From contig NZ_FMUS01000011.1 in the NCBI RefSeq assembly GCF_900101495.1, forward strand, positions 62,001-126,000: DNA of 64,000 bases, in the 5' to 3' direction. Below are positions 53,302 through 62,836 of this stretch, piece by piece (position 1 is the stretch's first letter; each line of letters opens with the position of its first letter). Made by a program: the position numbers and the translations under genes. Below the pieces are notes generated by a model that saw only the letters and a program-made list of their open reading frames with translations, was not told the origin of the DNA and did no database searches. The stretch is from Alkaliphilus peptidifermentans DSM 18978. GTDB lineage: Bacteria > Bacillota > Clostridia > Peptostreptococcales > Natronincolaceae.

Positions 53302-55191
53302 TTAATCTATCACCACTTTCTGACGTCTTTTTTGCTCTAAATATACTAGCAATACTGAAATGTCAGCAGGAGAAACTCCTGAAATTCTTGAAGCCTGTCC
53401 AACAGATAAAGGCTTAATGTTGTTTAACTTTTGTCGCGCCTCTATCCTAAGGCCACTAATTAATGTGTAGTCTAAGTCATCTGGAATTTTTTTGCTTTCA
53501 AGTTTTTTAAACTGATCTATTTGCTTTAATTGTTTATCTATATATCCCTCATACTTAATTACAATTTCGCATTGTTCTTCAACCTTTTCACCAATGTTAT
53601 CTTCGTGGTAGCTATCCAGCCCTTTAATCTCTTTATAAGTTATCTCAGGTCTCTTCAAAAGGTCATATAAGGATATCCCTGCTTTAACCAATGAACTTCC
53701 GATTTTATCTAATACGGGGTTTACTTCCTGTGGTGAAACATTGGTTTTTTTTAGCTTCTCCATTTCCATTTCTATTTTATGTCTCTTATCACATAGCCTT
53801 TTATATCTTTCCTCGGTAGTTAACCCTACTCTATAGCTCTTTTCTGTAAGTCTTAAGTCTGCATTATCCTGTCTTAACACTAATCTATATTCAGCTCTAG
53901 ATGTCATCATTCTATAAGGCTCATTTGTTCCCTTTATAACTAAGTCATCAATAATAACTCCTATATATGCCTCCGATCTATCTAATATAAAGGGCTCTTC
54001 CTCTCTTATTCTTAATACCGCATTAATTCCAGCCATAAGTCCCTGAGCAGCAGCCTCTTCGTATCCAGATGTCCCATTAAATTGACCAGCACAAAAGAAA
54101 TTACTTATATGCTTCAGTTCAAGAGATGCCTTTAATTGAGTAGGATCTATACAATCATATTCAATTGCATAGGCTGGCCTCATTATTTCTGCCTTTTCTA
54201 AGCCAACTACAGATCTTAGCATTTCTACCTGTACTTCAACTGGCATGCTTGTCGACATGCCTTGTACATACATTTCCTTTGTTTCCAATCCTTCTGGCTC
54301 AATGAAAAGCTGATGAGTAGGCTTATCTTCAAATCTCACTATTTTATCCTCTATTGATGGACAATACCTTGGACCTACTCCTTCCATGTCTCCTCTATAA
54401 AAGGATGATCGTCTTAAATTGCTCTTTATTATTCTTAGGGTTTCAGAAGTTGTTCTTGTTAACCAACAAGGATGCTGGTCCATCTTTATCTCATCATTTA
54501 AAAATGAAAAAGGGACAATTTTCTCGTCACCAGGTTGAATTGACATCTTTGTAAAATCTATAGAATCCCTATGAATCCTAGCTGGTGTTCCGGTCTTAAA
54601 TCTTCTTAAGTTACAACCCAGTTCCCTTAACCTCTCAGATAGATAATTAGCAGCAAAAAGGCCATTTGGCCCCGACTCATAATTAACTTCTCCCATAAAA
54701 ATTTTACTTTTCAAATAAACTCCAGTGGCAAGGACGATAGCCTTCCCTTCGTATACACTTCCAGTTCTTGTTATAACCCCATTTGCTTGATTGTTTTCTA
54801 CTATAATATCAATAACTTCTCCCTGTATTAAGTCAAGATTTTCTTGATTTTCTATAGTTTTTTTCATTTCAATATGATATTTTGTTTTATCTGCCTGGGC
54901 CCTAAGAGAATGAACTGCAGGCCCCTTTGCAGTATTAAGCATCCGACTTTGTATAAAAGCTTTATCAATATTGATTCCCATTTCACCACCGAGGGCATCT
55001 ATTTCCCTTACCAGATGTCCCTTACCAGTTCCACCTATTGAAGGATTACAGGGCATCATTGCTATAGCGTCTAATGTTAAGGTAATCATTAATGTTTTAC
55101 AACCCATCCTTGCGGTTGCTAAGGCAGCTTCGCACCCAGCGTGCCCAGCTCCTACGACAATAACGTCGTATGCTCCAGCATGATATTTCAT
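53302..55191 (-). CDS. mnmG: tRNA uridine-5-carboxymethylaminomethyl enzyme MnmG (GidA)
   Basis: 629 residues from ATG 55191, which follows GGGAGG. FAD-binding [21 protein letters not shown] is at the N-terminus, and [26 protein letters not shown] and the C-terminal helical domain ([31 protein letters not shown]) are all present. With MnmE it modifies wobble U34 of tRNA. A heptamer repeat block lies between it and mnmE. Confidence 0.97.
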   Translation of the reverse strand: MKYHAGAYDVIVVGAGHAGCEAALATARMGCKTLMITLTLDAIAMMPCNPSIGGTGKGHLVREIDALGGEMGINIDKAFIQSRMLNTAKGPAVHSLRAQADKTKYHIEMKKTIENQENLDLIQGEVIDIIVENNQANGVITRTGSVYEGKAIVLATGVYLKSKIFMGEVNYESGPNGLFAANYLSERLRELGCNLRRFKTGTPARIHRDSIDFTKMSIQPGDEKIVPFSFLNDEIKMDQHPCWLTRTTSETLRIIKSNLRRSSFYRGDMEGVGPRYCPSIEDKIVRFEDKPTHQLFIEPEGLETKEMYVQGMSTSMPVEVQVEMLRSVVGLEKAEIMRPAYAIEYDCIDPTQLKASLELKHISNFFCAGQFNGTSGYEEAAAQGLMAGINAVLRIREEEPFILDRSEAYIGVIIDDLVIKGTNEPYRMMTSRAEYRLVLRQDNADLRLTEKSYRVGLTTEERYKRLCDKRHKIEMEMEKLKKTNVSPQEVNPVLDKIGSSLVKAGISLYDLLKRPEITYKEIKGLDSYHEDNIGEKVEEQCEIVIKYEGYIDKQLKQIDQFKKLESKKIPDDLDYTLISGLRIEARQKLNNIKPLSVGQASRISGVSPADISVLLVYLEQKRRQKVVID

Positions 55192-55226
55192 AAAAACCTT
55201 TCCTCCCTTATTCAAAATACTACTGT

Positions 55227-55244
55227 TTGTAAAATGATTTACAA
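55227..55244. promoter_or_regulatory. Rex-like palindrome before mnmG
   Basis: TTGTAAA-ATGA-TTTACAA is a perfect 7-4-7 inverted repeat 36 bases before the mnmG start. It resembles Rex-type boxes in layout, with a base difference from the common TTGTTAA form. Confidence 0.25.
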
Positions 55245-55385
55245 CCTTTTTTATATTTTTCCATTAAGTTGTTAATCTTTTAAATACTCTATTTCTTTCT
55301 AGTTTTCTTTTAAATACTAACCTCTTAATTTTCAATCTTTTGATCTTTCTTGTTTTCATTCAACATTCAACATTTATCTTTTATC

Positions 55386-55476
55386 ACTCTTTACTCTTTA
55401 CTCTCAGCTCTCAACTCTTAATTCTTAATTCTTAATTCTTAATTCTTAACTCTTAACTCTCAACTCTCAACTCTCA
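55386..55476. repeat. Heptanucleotide tandem repeat array
   Basis: Thirteen 7-base units (ACTCTTT, ACTCTCA, GCTCTCA, ACTCTTA, ATTCTTA) run in order without spacers; ATTCTTA occurs four times in a row. It lies in the 333-base gene-free region between mnmG and mnmE, non-coding and T/A/C biased on this strand. Confidence 0.85.
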
Positions 55477-55524
55477 TTTTTCAATTGGTTCATAATTCTT
55501 CCCTCTTAACTCATATAGTAAATT

Positions 55525-56910
55525 CTATTTTCCTATGCAGAAGTTAGCGAAAATATGATCAATTAGATCTTCACCTACAGTTTCTCCAGTTATTTCTCCT
55601 AAATAATCCCACACATTTTTATAATCCACTTCAATAAAATCCATTGGCATTTGCCTCTTTACTGCTTCAATACCATCCCTTAAGCTATTTATGGCCTTTT
55701 CTAAGGCATCCTTATGTCTAATATTAGTAACCATTAAATTGTTTTTTGTCTTAATATCGCCCTTATAAACAATATCAACCAATGTCTTTTCTAATTCATC
55801 TAACCCAACTTCTTCCTTTAAGGATATGCTTATTATTCTCTTCTCCCCAATTAATTGATGAATTTTTTCCATATCTATTTTTATTGGTAAATCAGTTTTA
55901 TTAATAATAACAATTATCTTTTTATCTTGAAGCATTTCAATAATTTCAATGTCATCTTTAGTTAATTCTCTGGAAGCATCCAACATGAAAATTACTAAAT
56001 CTGCCTTATTAAAGAATTCCTTTGATTTATTTACGCCTATCCTCTCCACTATATCATCTGTCTCTCTTATACCTGCAGTATCAATAATTTTTAAAGGTAT
56101 TCCTTGAATATTAAGCTGTTCTTCTATAACATCTCTAGTAGTTCCAGGAACTTCTGTTACTATTGCTCTTGACTCTCTTAAAAGGGAATTCAATAAAGAG
56201 GATTTCCCTACATTAGGTTTACCTACAATTACAGTACTTAATCCCTCTCTTAGTATCTTACCTGTATCTGCAGTTTCCAATAGGTTCGACATTTTTGCTT
56301 CCAGTTCAATGCTTTTTTGTAGAAGATAATCAAGGGTAACCTCGTCAACATCCTCCTCAGAAAAATCTATGGATACTTCTATATGGGCAAGTAGCTCTAA
56401 TACTACCTTTCTCATTCCTTCAACTCTTTTTGACAATGCCCCTTCCAGCTGATCAAAAGCTACATCGAATCCTTTCTCAGTTTTAGCACTAATTAAATCC
56501 ATAACGGCCTCAGCCTGTGCTAGATCTATCCTACCATTCAAAAATGCTCTTTTTGTAAATTCACCTGCTTCTGCTAAACGGGCTCCTTTTCTTAATACCA
56601 GTTGAAGTATTCTCTTAACAGGAATCATACCACCATGACAGTTAATCTCAACTATATCTTCCTTGGTGTAAGTAAATGGTGCCCTCATGTACACTACTAG
56701 TACCTCGTCTATTTTTTCCATATTATCTGGATCAACTATATGTCCATAAGTTATTCTTCTTTGCTGTTGTTGGCTGAGTTTTTTGTTATTGTTGGCTTCG
56801 AATATTACATCAATAATTTCAATGGATTTTGGTCCACTTATACGAACTATTCCAATTCCTGCCTCCCCTGAAGCAGTGGCTATGGCAGCAATAGTATCAT
56901 CAATAAACAT
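55525..56910 (-). CDS. mnmE: tRNA modification GTPase MnmE (TrmE)
   Basis: 461 residues. The folate-binding N-domain (MFIDDTIAAIATASGEAGIGIVRISG) leads to the G domain with P-loop GKPNVGKSSLLN, G3 DTAGIRET and G4 NKTD, and ends with the FCIGK motif, where the cysteine is essential. It forms the modification complex with MnmG. It is followed downstream by a heptamer repeat and mnmG, and preceded by jag across a 139-base gap. Confidence 0.97.
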   Translation of the reverse strand: MFIDDTIAAIATASGEAGIGIVRISGPKSIEIIDVIFEANNNKKLSQQQQRRITYGHIVDPDNMEKIDEVLVVYMRAPFTYTKEDIVEINCHGGMIPVKRILQLVLRKGARLAEAGEFTKRAFLNGRIDLAQAEAVMDLISAKTEKGFDVAFDQLEGALSKRVEGMRKVVLELLAHIEVSIDFSEEDVDEVTLDYLLQKSIELEAKMSNLLETADTGKILREGLSTVIVGKPNVGKSSLLNSLLRESRAIVTEVPGTTRDVIEEQLNIQGIPLKIIDTAGIRETDDIVERIGVNKSKEFFNKADLVIFMLDASRELTKDDIEIIEMLQDKKIIVIINKTDLPIKIDMEKIHQLIGEKRIISISLKEEVGLDELEKTLVDIVYKGDIKTKNNLMVTNIRHKDALEKAINSLRDGIEAVKRQMPMDFIEVDYKNVWDYLGEITGETVGEDLIDHIFANFCIGK

Positions 56911-57017
56911 AGCTTCACCTCAATCGAATTTTTTCATAATTAAGTATTGAAAAATCTATTTATTATTAACCTATTTGTATTATACCAAATTTTACTTAAA
57001 TCAATTATTTTTTACAA

Positions 57018-57044
57018 TAAAAAACCCAGTAGAAATACTGGGTC
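57018..57044 (-). terminator. Terminator after jag
   Basis: An eight-pair stem ACCCAGTA/TACTGGGT with a four-base loop is followed on the minus strand by TTTTTTATT. Confidence 0.85.
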
Positions 57045-57049
57045 GAAAG

Positions 57050-57670
57050 CTACTTTTTTATAGTAATTACTACTTTTCTATAGGGCTCTTCACCCTCACT
57101 ATAGGTTTGCACATAGGGGTTACCCTGTAGTGAAGCATGTATAATTCTTCTCTCATACGGATTCATTGGCTCTAATACTACAGTTTTTCCAATTTTTCTT
57201 ACTTTTCGTGCCATTTTATTAGCTAATCTTATTAAAGTTTCTTCTCTCTTTTCTCTATAGTTTTCAGTATCTATAAATACCTTTAAGTAGGTTTCTCTGT
57301 CTTTATTAACAACCAAACTAACTAAGTATTGAAGAGAATCAAGTGTCTGACCTCTTCTTCCTATAATAACCCCCATATTGGGTCCAGCTAGTACAATATT
57401 CAAGTTATTTCCTTCAATTTCAGCCTGATACTCAACTTCTAACTCCATTGCTTTAAATACTTTTTTTAGAAACTTTATTGCTTCACCTCCGGGATCATCA
57501 ACTACAGTTAATTTAACTCTAGCCATTTTAGTTCCTATTAACCCTAGAAATCCCTTAGTTGGTTTTTCAAGTATATCTATTTTAACTTGCTCTTTATTTT
57601 TTTTTAATTCACTTAAACCTGTCTCTATTGCTTCTTCAACGGACTTTCCTGTTATTTCTATTGAGTTCAT
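57050..57670 (-). CDS. jag: SpoIIIJ-associated RNA-binding protein Jag
   Basis: 206 residues. The Jag-N domain (IEITGKSVEEAIETGLSEL) leads to a KH-like domain (NIVLAGPNMGVIIGRRGQTLDSLQYLVSL) and an R3H domain (LANKMARKVRKIGKTVVLEPMNPYERRIIHASL). ATG 57670 fits family starts; GGAGGG lies upstream but at a long spacing, so a start at 57700 is possible. It overlaps the end of yidC in the longer frame. Confidence 0.93.
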   Translation of the reverse strand: MNSIEITGKSVEEAIETGLSELKKNKEQVKIDILEKPTKGFLGLIGTKMARVKLTVVDDPGGEAIKFLKKVFKAMELEVEYQAEIEGNNLNIVLAGPNMGVIIGRRGQTLDSLQYLVSLVVNKDRETYLKVFIDTENYREKREETLIRLANKMARKVRKIGKTVVLEPMNPYERRIIHASLQGNPYVQTYSEGEEPYRKVVITIKK

Positions 57671-57671
57671 A

Positions 57672-58331
57672 CTAATTAGAACCCTCCTTCGCTTTAGCAT
57701 AGGGCTTTGTAATTATAATTTGTTGAACTGCTTGAAAGACATTGCTGACAACCCAATATAAAGTTAATCCAGCTGGAAAACTTCTTCCCCACCAAAATAT
57801 CATCAAAGGGAAGAAATATGTCATCATTTTTTGTGTTTGATCATTCTTATTAGCAGACATTGTTATACTAGAAAGATAAGTTGTAGCTCCTGCTAAAATT
57901 GGTAAAATCCACACATCAGGATCCGTTAAGTTTGGTAACCATAAAAAACTAGTATTAATTTGCTGATAGATTTCTTCAGATCCAAAAACATATAGTCCGG
58001 GATTTCTAAGGGCTGCAAAAAGCCCAATAATAACAGGAAATTGAATTAATAAGGGAAGACACCCTCCAAATGGACTAACCTGATGCTCTTTATATAATTC
58101 CATTGTTTTAACATTCAATTTTTCCTTATCATTTTTATATTTTTCCTGCAACTCTTTGATTTTTGGCTGAATCTCCTGTAACTGCTTCATAGATCTCATT
58201 TGCTTTAATGTTAATGGAACCATTATTAATTTTACTACAATAGTAAAAACTATAATGGCAAGACCATAGTTACCAATTAAGTCGTAAATTATTTTTAATA
58301 ACGAACCTAATGGTTGGGCTAATGCATTCAA
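57672..58331 (-). CDS. yidC: Membrane protein insertase YidC/OxaA
   Basis: 219 residues with five helices. The core has PLTLKQMRSMKQLQEIQPKIKELQEKYKNDKEKL and the cytoplasmic loop and SFLWLPNLTDPDVWILPILAG region. It inserts proteins into the membrane. The short length fits the clostridial Oxa form lacking a lipoprotein signal. It follows yidD and precedes jag in one transcript. Confidence 0.95.
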   Translation of the reverse strand: MNALAQPLGSLLKIIYDLIGNYGLAIIVFTIVVKLIMVPLTLKQMRSMKQLQEIQPKIKELQEKYKNDKEKLNVKTMELYKEHQVSPFGGCLPLLIQFPVIIGLFAALRNPGLYVFGSEEIYQQINTSFLWLPNLTDPDVWILPILAGATTYLSSITMSANKNDQTQKMMTYFFPLMIFWWGRSFPAGLTLYWVVSNVFQAVQQIIITKPYAKAKEGSN

Positions 58332-58351
58332 ATTTAAAACCCCCTACTCAC

Positions 58352-58567
58352 CTATTTTTTTAATAAGGGGTCATATCCTCCTGGATGAAAGGGATGACAC
58401 CTTAATATTCTCTTAATCGTATAATAACTTCCTTTTATAAACCCATATGTTTTATAAGCTTCTATGCTATAACTAGAGCAGGTTGGATAAAATCTACAGG
58501 TTTGTCCCTTTATAGGAGATATCCATTTTTGGTATATTTTAATTAGCCAAATACATATACCTGCCAT
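58352..58567 (-). CDS. yidD: Membrane insertion efficiency factor YidD
   Basis: 71 residues. [21 protein letters not shown] and [12 protein letters not shown] are the signature motifs, with three conserved cysteines. It aids YidC-dependent insertion. It sits between rnpA and yidC with 20 bases on either side. Confidence 0.95.
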   Translation of the reverse strand: MAGICIWLIKIYQKWISPIKGQTCRFYPTCSSYSIEAYKTYGFIKGSYYTIKRILRCHPFHPGGYDPLLKK

Positions 58568-58586
58568 TATATCACTCCGTTTACAC

Positions 58587-58922
58587 TCATTTATGTACTT
58601 TCATTTTCCTTATTAAATGTAGCATAGCGCTTTCAATTTCTTTATAATTAGCTTCTTTACAATTTTCTCTTGCAATAAAAACTATATCATAGCCGATTTG
58701 AACCTTGTTGACATTTAATCTATATGACTCCTTTAGTAGGCGTTTAACTCTACTTCTAACAACACTTTTTCCTACTTTTTTAGAAACAGTAAATCCTACT
58801 CTATTAACTTCAGTAAAATTCTTCATTAAATAAATAATGAGTAATTTATTAGCCATAGAATTTCCGTTTTTATAGACTTTTCTAAAGTCATCATTTTTTC
58901 GTAGCCCATCACTGGCTTTCAT
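58587..58922 (-). CDS. rnpA: Ribonuclease P protein component
   Basis: 111 residues. [40 protein letters not shown] and the basic core are all typical. It helps the RNA subunit remove tRNA 5' leaders. ATG 58922 is chosen over the long frame from 58973; AGGAG lies about 11 bases upstream. A perfect 13-pair hairpin (58992-59037) lies between it and rpmH. Confidence 0.93.
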   Translation of the reverse strand: MKASDGLRKNDDFRKVYKNGNSMANKLLIIYLMKNFTEVNRVGFTVSKKVGKSVVRSRVKRLLKESYRLNVNKVQIGYDIVFIARENCKEANYKEIESAMLHLIRKMKVHK

Positions 58923-58991
58923 TAACCTAACAACTCCTATATATAGAAAACCTTCTTTATAAAAAATAGTCATGGTCTAATATGTACATTT

Positions 58992-59037
58992 AGGAAATTA
59001 TGAATCTCCGCATAATTGCCAACGTTCATAATTTCCT
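58992..59037 (-). other. Hairpin between rpmH and rnpA
   Basis: A perfect 13-base-pair stem AGGAAATTATGAA/TTCATAATTTCCT encloses a 20-base loop, 45 bases downstream of the rpmH terminator and 70 before rnpA. It is AT-rich and lacks a T-tract, so it may be an mRNA processing or stability element. Confidence 0.5.
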
Positions 59038-59048
59038 TTGTATTACAG

Positions 59049-59073
59049 AAAAAGGCCACATAGTGCGGCCTTA
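59049..59073 (-). terminator. Terminator or attenuator directly after rpmH
   Basis: Stem AAGGCCGCAC/GTGGCCTT region with TTTTT on the minus strand overlaps the rpmH stop. Because rnpA lies downstream without another clear promoter, partial termination is likely, giving more L34 mRNA than rnpA mRNA. Confidence 0.75.
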
Positions 59074-59205
59074 TGCAGTTAATCTTTTTCTGCCCTTTAA
59101 TCTACGTTTTCTTACAATGTTTCTTCCATTACTAGTTCTCATTCTTTTTCTAAAGCCATGTTCTTTTGATCTCTGTCTTTTTTTAGGCTGATAAGTTCTC
59201 TTCAC
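59071..59205 (-). CDS. rpmH: 50S ribosomal protein L34
   Basis: 44 residues from GTG 59205, beginning [18 protein letters not shown] and ending [17 protein letters not shown] lies seven bases upstream. L34 is the smallest large-subunit protein and its gene always sits beside rnpA and oriC. It was too short for the usual ORF size cut-off. Confidence 0.97.
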   Translation of the reverse strand: MKRTYQPKKRQRSKEHGFRKRMRTSNGRNIVRKRRLKGRKRLTA

Positions 59206-59803
59206 GAAATACACCCCCTTCAAGTACTACAAGTACTTCTATATGTCATAGTTATTATCGTAATAATTAAATACTAGTCTCCAGTACTTAAAAATAATAC
59301 AACTAGATTATAACTATATTGCAGTCTACTGTCAAGATAAAAGCTTGTAAGGCTTTGTGGATAATTTCTTGTGTAAATGTTTTTTTTTGTGGATATTTTA
59401 TTAAATTTGTTGAAAAGTCAATTTGTATTTGATATTATTAAAATACTTGTTGATAACTTTCTGTATTTTATCAACAATGTCAGTTTTTATACACATCTTG
59501 TGGATAATGTTGTGCATAACTTAGAAGTTTCCCTTGTTTTATCAATATTATGTATCATTTTTACTATTTTTTTTTGTGTATTAAATAAATGTTGCCATTG
59601 TAGATAACTATTTTATATAATTAATTTAGACCCCTTTTCACTATTATATCCACATGCTTGTTAATAACTTTGTTATATATATTTTAATTCAAAATTTTAA
59701 AATTAATCCTCTCTTATCTAAAATAATTGTGGATAAATATGAGTATAATTATTTTTTATTACTATAATTTTTATTAAATCTACAACAGTTAGGGGGCTGT
59801 TAT
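59206..59803. other. oriC: oriC, upstream DnaA-box region
   Basis: A 598-base AT-rich region between rpmH and dnaA. Exact or near DnaA boxes are TGTGGATAA at 59356, 59499 and 59728, TTATACACA at 59487, TGTGCATAA at 59511, TGTTGATAA at 59448, TTATCAACA at 59468 and TGTGGATAT at 59388. Much of 59540-59800 is nearly pure A/T. A second box group lies downstream of dnaA, giving a bipartite origin. Confidence 0.9.
59307..59335 (-). promoter_or_regulatory. Consensus sigma-A promoter of rpmH-rnpA-yidD-yidC-jag
   Basis: On the minus strand TTGACA, exactly 17 bases, TATAAT: a perfect consensus promoter about 100 bases before rpmH. The leader has a small hairpin AAGTAC-TACAA-GTACTT at 59222. Confidence 0.9.
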
Positions 59804-61144
59804 ATGTATGATAACCTGCCTGAAGTATGGGAAAGAACTCTTGATCTAATTAAAACTGAGCTTACTGAAGTTAGCTTTAACACATGGATTAAGACAATAG
59901 AACCCATTTCTCTGGAAGAAAAGCACATTGTATTAGGCGTTCCAAATGATTTTACTAGAGGTATATTGAATACTAGATATATTACCTTATTAAGTAATGC
60001 ACTTAAACAAGTTACCAGTAAAAAATTTGAAATTGAATTTGTAGTTCCTTCTGAAGAAACCATTAAAAATCCCAAGAAGGATCAGCATAAAAATTCTAAA
60101 ACACAGCTTGAAATCTTAACGTCTACAACATTAAATCCAAAATATACCTTTGATACCTTTGTTATAGGAAATAGTAACCGATTTGCCCATGCAGCTTCTG
60201 TTGCAGTTGCCGAAGCACCTGCTAAAGCCTACAACCCTTTGTTCATTTATGGAGGTGTTGGTCTAGGAAAAACTCACTTAATGCATGCAATAGGTCACTA
60301 TATACTTGAAAATAATCCTAAATCAAAGGTTGCATATGTTTCTTCTGAAACCTTTACTAATGAACTAATTAATTCTATTCGTGATGATAGAAATGTAGAG
60401 TTTAGGAATAGGTATAGAAATGTAGATGTCCTACTTGTCGACGATATTCAGTTCATTGCTGGTAAAGAAAGAACACAAGAAGAATTTTTCCATACTTTTA
60501 ATGCCTTACACGAATCTAATAAGCAAATTATAATTTCAAGTGATAGGCCTCCTAAGGAAATACCTACTCTAGAGGATAGACTAAGATCTCGCTTTGAATG
60601 GGGATTAATAACTGATATTCAACCACCAGACTTTGAAACTAGAATAGCTATTTTAAGAAAGAAAGCACAAATGGAGGATATCGAGGTTCCTAATGATGTA
60701 ACTATTTATATTGCAAAAAAAATCCAGGCTAATATTAGAGAATTAGAAGGAGCTTTAATTAGAATAGTTGCATATTCTTCTTTAACGAATAGTGAAATAT
60801 CAGTAGACCTAGCCAGTGAAGCATTAAAGGAAATATTCTCATCAAAACCAAAACAGTTGAATATTGCAACAATTAAGGATGTTATTTCTAAAAAGTTTAA
60901 TATTAAATTAGAAGATATTGACTCAAAAAAGAGGACAAGGGCTATAGCCTATCCACGACAAATAGCTATGTACATTACAAGAGAGTTAACGGATTTATCT
61001 TTACCTAAAATAGGTGAAGAATTTGGTGGAAGAGATCACACAACTGTAATGCATGCCCATGACAAAGTATTAAATGATATTAAAACAGATCAAAATTTTA
61101 AAGAAAGAATAGAAGATATAATAAAAGAATTAAAGGGAGATTAA
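59804..61144 (+). CDS. dnaA: Chromosomal replication initiator DnaA
   Basis: 446 residues. Domain I (1-80) opens [19 protein letters not shown]; the linker is short; AAA+ domain has Walker [14 protein letters not shown], Walker [12 protein letters not shown] and the arginine finger region; domain IV has [23 protein letters not shown], the signature that reads DnaA boxes. It melts oriC and starts replication. The start ATG follows a GGGGG stretch. Confidence 0.98.
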   Translation: MYDNLPEVWERTLDLIKTELTEVSFNTWIKTIEPISLEEKHIVLGVPNDFTRGILNTRYITLLSNALKQVTSKKFEIEFVVPSEETIKNPKKDQHKNSKTQLEILTSTTLNPKYTFDTFVIGNSNRFAHAASVAVAEAPAKAYNPLFIYGGVGLGKTHLMHAIGHYILENNPKSKVAYVSSETFTNELINSIRDDRNVEFRNRYRNVDVLLVDDIQFIAGKERTQEEFFHTFNALHESNKQIIISSDRPPKEIPTLEDRLRSRFEWGLITDIQPPDFETRIAILRKKAQMEDIEVPNDVTIYIAKKIQANIRELEGALIRIVAYSSLTNSEISVDLASEALKEIFSSKPKQLNIATIKDVISKKFNIKLEDIDSKKRTRAIAYPRQIAMYITRELTDLSLPKIGEEFGGRDHTTVMHAHDKVLNDIKTDQNFKERIEDIIKELKGD

Positions 61145-61365
61145 TAAACAGGCTATTGTTAATAAGCTGTTGATATGTTTCTAGAGGCAAATTTGGACTT
61201 AATATGTGGATTATTTTTTACAGTTTGCTCACACTTTATACACAGAGCTCCTTGTTTTAAGTTCAATTTAAATTCTAGTTATCAACATTTCAACAAGCCC
61301 TATTACTATTACTACTCTATATTTCTTTATTCTTTCTATATCTTATCTAAAGGAGGTTATCCACA
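61145..61365 (+). promoter_or_regulatory. Downstream oriC lobe with DnaA boxes between dnaA and dnaN
   Basis: TTATACACA (61236), TTATCAACA (61279), TTATCCACA (61357) and TGTGGATTA (61205) are present. The last exact box covers the spacer between the dnaN ribosome-binding site and its GTG start. Confidence 0.75.
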
Positions 61366-62472
61366 GTGCATATAATTTGCCCTCAAAAATCCTTACTAAA
61401 TAGTATAAATATTGTTCAAAAGTCAGTATCTACTAAAACGACACTTCCTATATTAAGAGGTATATACATAGAAGCTGCTTCTAATCAATTAAAAATAGTA
61501 GGAACGGATCTTGAAATTGGAATAGAGAATTTAATAGAGGCAGAAATATTAGATGAAGGAGCTACCGTTATAGATGCTAGACTTTTTAGTGATATCATCA
61601 GAAAACTACCGGATGCAGATATAGATATAAAGCTTATTGATAACAATCAGGTGAATATCAAATGCTTAAATGCTGAGTTTAGTATTGTATGCCATAACCC
61701 AGATGATTTTCCAGATTTACCTGAAATAAGTGAAGATAATTTCTATAAAATTCCACAAGAATTATTTAGAAATATGATTAAACAAACAGTATTTGCTACA
61801 TCACAAGACGAATCAAGGCCAATTCTGACAGGTGTATTATTAGAAATAGATCAAAATTCTTTGAATATGGTGGCTTTAGATGGATATAGATTAGCCCTTA
61901 GAAAAGGAAAAATCCAGTCAGATATAAGTAATAAAGCAGTAATACCAGCTAGAACATTATCTGAAGTAGCACGAATACTTGAAGTTGACAATGAGAAGCC
62001 AATTGAAATATGCTTAACAGAAAATCATGCACTTTTTATTACTGGTAAGACAAAATTAATATCAAGGCTGCTAGAAGGGGAATTTATTAATTATAAACAA
62101 ATACTACCAAAAGAATATAAATCGAGGGTTAAAATAAATACAAGAAATTTATATAATAGTATTGAAAGAGCTTCACTACTTGCAAGAGAAGGAAAGAACA
62201 ATCTAGTCAAACTCATTATTAATGACGATAAAATGATTATTACTTCAAATTCAGAATTAGGAAAAGTACATGAGGAAATAGTGATTTTACTAGAAGGAGA
62301 TGACATTGAGATAGCCTTCAATTCAAAATATTTTATGGATGCTTTAAAGGTTTTTGATGATGAAGAAATATATCTTGATTTTACAACTAATATTAGTCCT
62401 GGTATTATGAAACCAGTAGATAATGAAAATTACACCTATTTAGTCCTTCCCGTAAGAGTATCTTCCAACTAA
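61366..62472 (+). CDS. dnaN: DNA polymerase III beta sliding clamp
   Basis: 368 residues from GTG 61366 with AGGAGG upstream. The three-domain clamp fold is clear: KTTLPILRGIYIEA, ILTGVLLEIDQNSLNMVALDGYRLALRK and the C-terminal LVLPVRVSSN. It ties polymerase to DNA. It follows dnaA across the origin lobe. Confidence 0.97.
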   Translation: MHIICPQKSLLNSINIVQKSVSTKTTLPILRGIYIEAASNQLKIVGTDLEIGIENLIEAEILDEGATVIDARLFSDIIRKLPDADIDIKLIDNNQVNIKCLNAEFSIVCHNPDDFPDLPEISEDNFYKIPQELFRNMIKQTVFATSQDESRPILTGVLLEIDQNSLNMVALDGYRLALRKGKIQSDISNKAVIPARTLSEVARILEVDNEKPIEICLTENHALFITGKTKLISRLLEGEFINYKQILPKEYKSRVKINTRNLYNSIERASLLAREGKNNLVKLIINDDKMIITSNSELGKVHEEIVILLEGDDIEIAFNSKYFMDALKVFDDEEIYLDFTTNISPGIMKPVDNENYTYLVLPVRVSSN

Positions 62473-62481
62473 TTTCTTTGG

Positions 62482-62512
62482 CCCAGCAAAAGCTGGGTTA
62501 TATTTTTATTTA
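62482..62512 (+). terminator. Terminator after dnaN
   Basis: CCCAGC-AAAA-GCTGGG followed by TTATATTTTTATT, 10 bases past the stop. yaaA and recF probably use another promoter. Confidence 0.75.
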
Positions 62513-62595
62513 TAAGAGAATTATACCTTTGTATGGATTATTTTATATATTATGGAAGAAAATAAGACTATTATAGACAGTGAAGGAGTTATAGT

Positions 62596-62805
62596 ATGAT
62601 AAAAAAAATAAGAATAGAAGAAGATTTTATAAAGCTAGACCAACTTCTGAAAATTTCTGATATTGTAGGAAGTGGTGGACAAGCAAAATTAATGATTTTA
62701 AATGGAGATGTAAAGGTTAATGGTGTCACTATAAATCAACGTGGTAAAAAAATTAGACCAGGTGATATAGTAATTGTAGAAGATATTAAAATACAGGTTG
62801 AATAA
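62596..62805 (+). CDS. yaaA: S4-domain RNA-binding protein YaaA
   Basis: 69 residues. IKLDQLLKISDIVGSGGQAKLMILNGDVKVNG is the S4 fold with VKVNGVTINQRGKKIRPGDIV. YaaA-type proteins lie between dnaN and recF in Firmicutes and are thought to act in ribosome maturation. ATG 62596 follows GAAGGAG. Confidence 0.93.
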   Translation: MIKKIRIEEDFIKLDQLLKISDIVGSGGQAKLMILNGDVKVNGVTINQRGKKIRPGDIVIVEDIKIQVE

Positions 62806-62836
62806 TAATTAATTGGGATGATATAGGGGGATTCAA

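Noticed and set aside
55386-55476. CRISPR array
   Set aside because: The heptamer units are contiguous with no spacers and no cas genes are present.
59377-59607. 76-residue plus-strand frame in oriC
   Set aside because: It is made of DnaA boxes and AT-rich DNA, with no ribosome-binding site.
61175-61375. 66-residue frame between dnaA and dnaN
   Set aside because: It overlaps the DnaA boxes and the dnaN start and has no ribosome-binding site.
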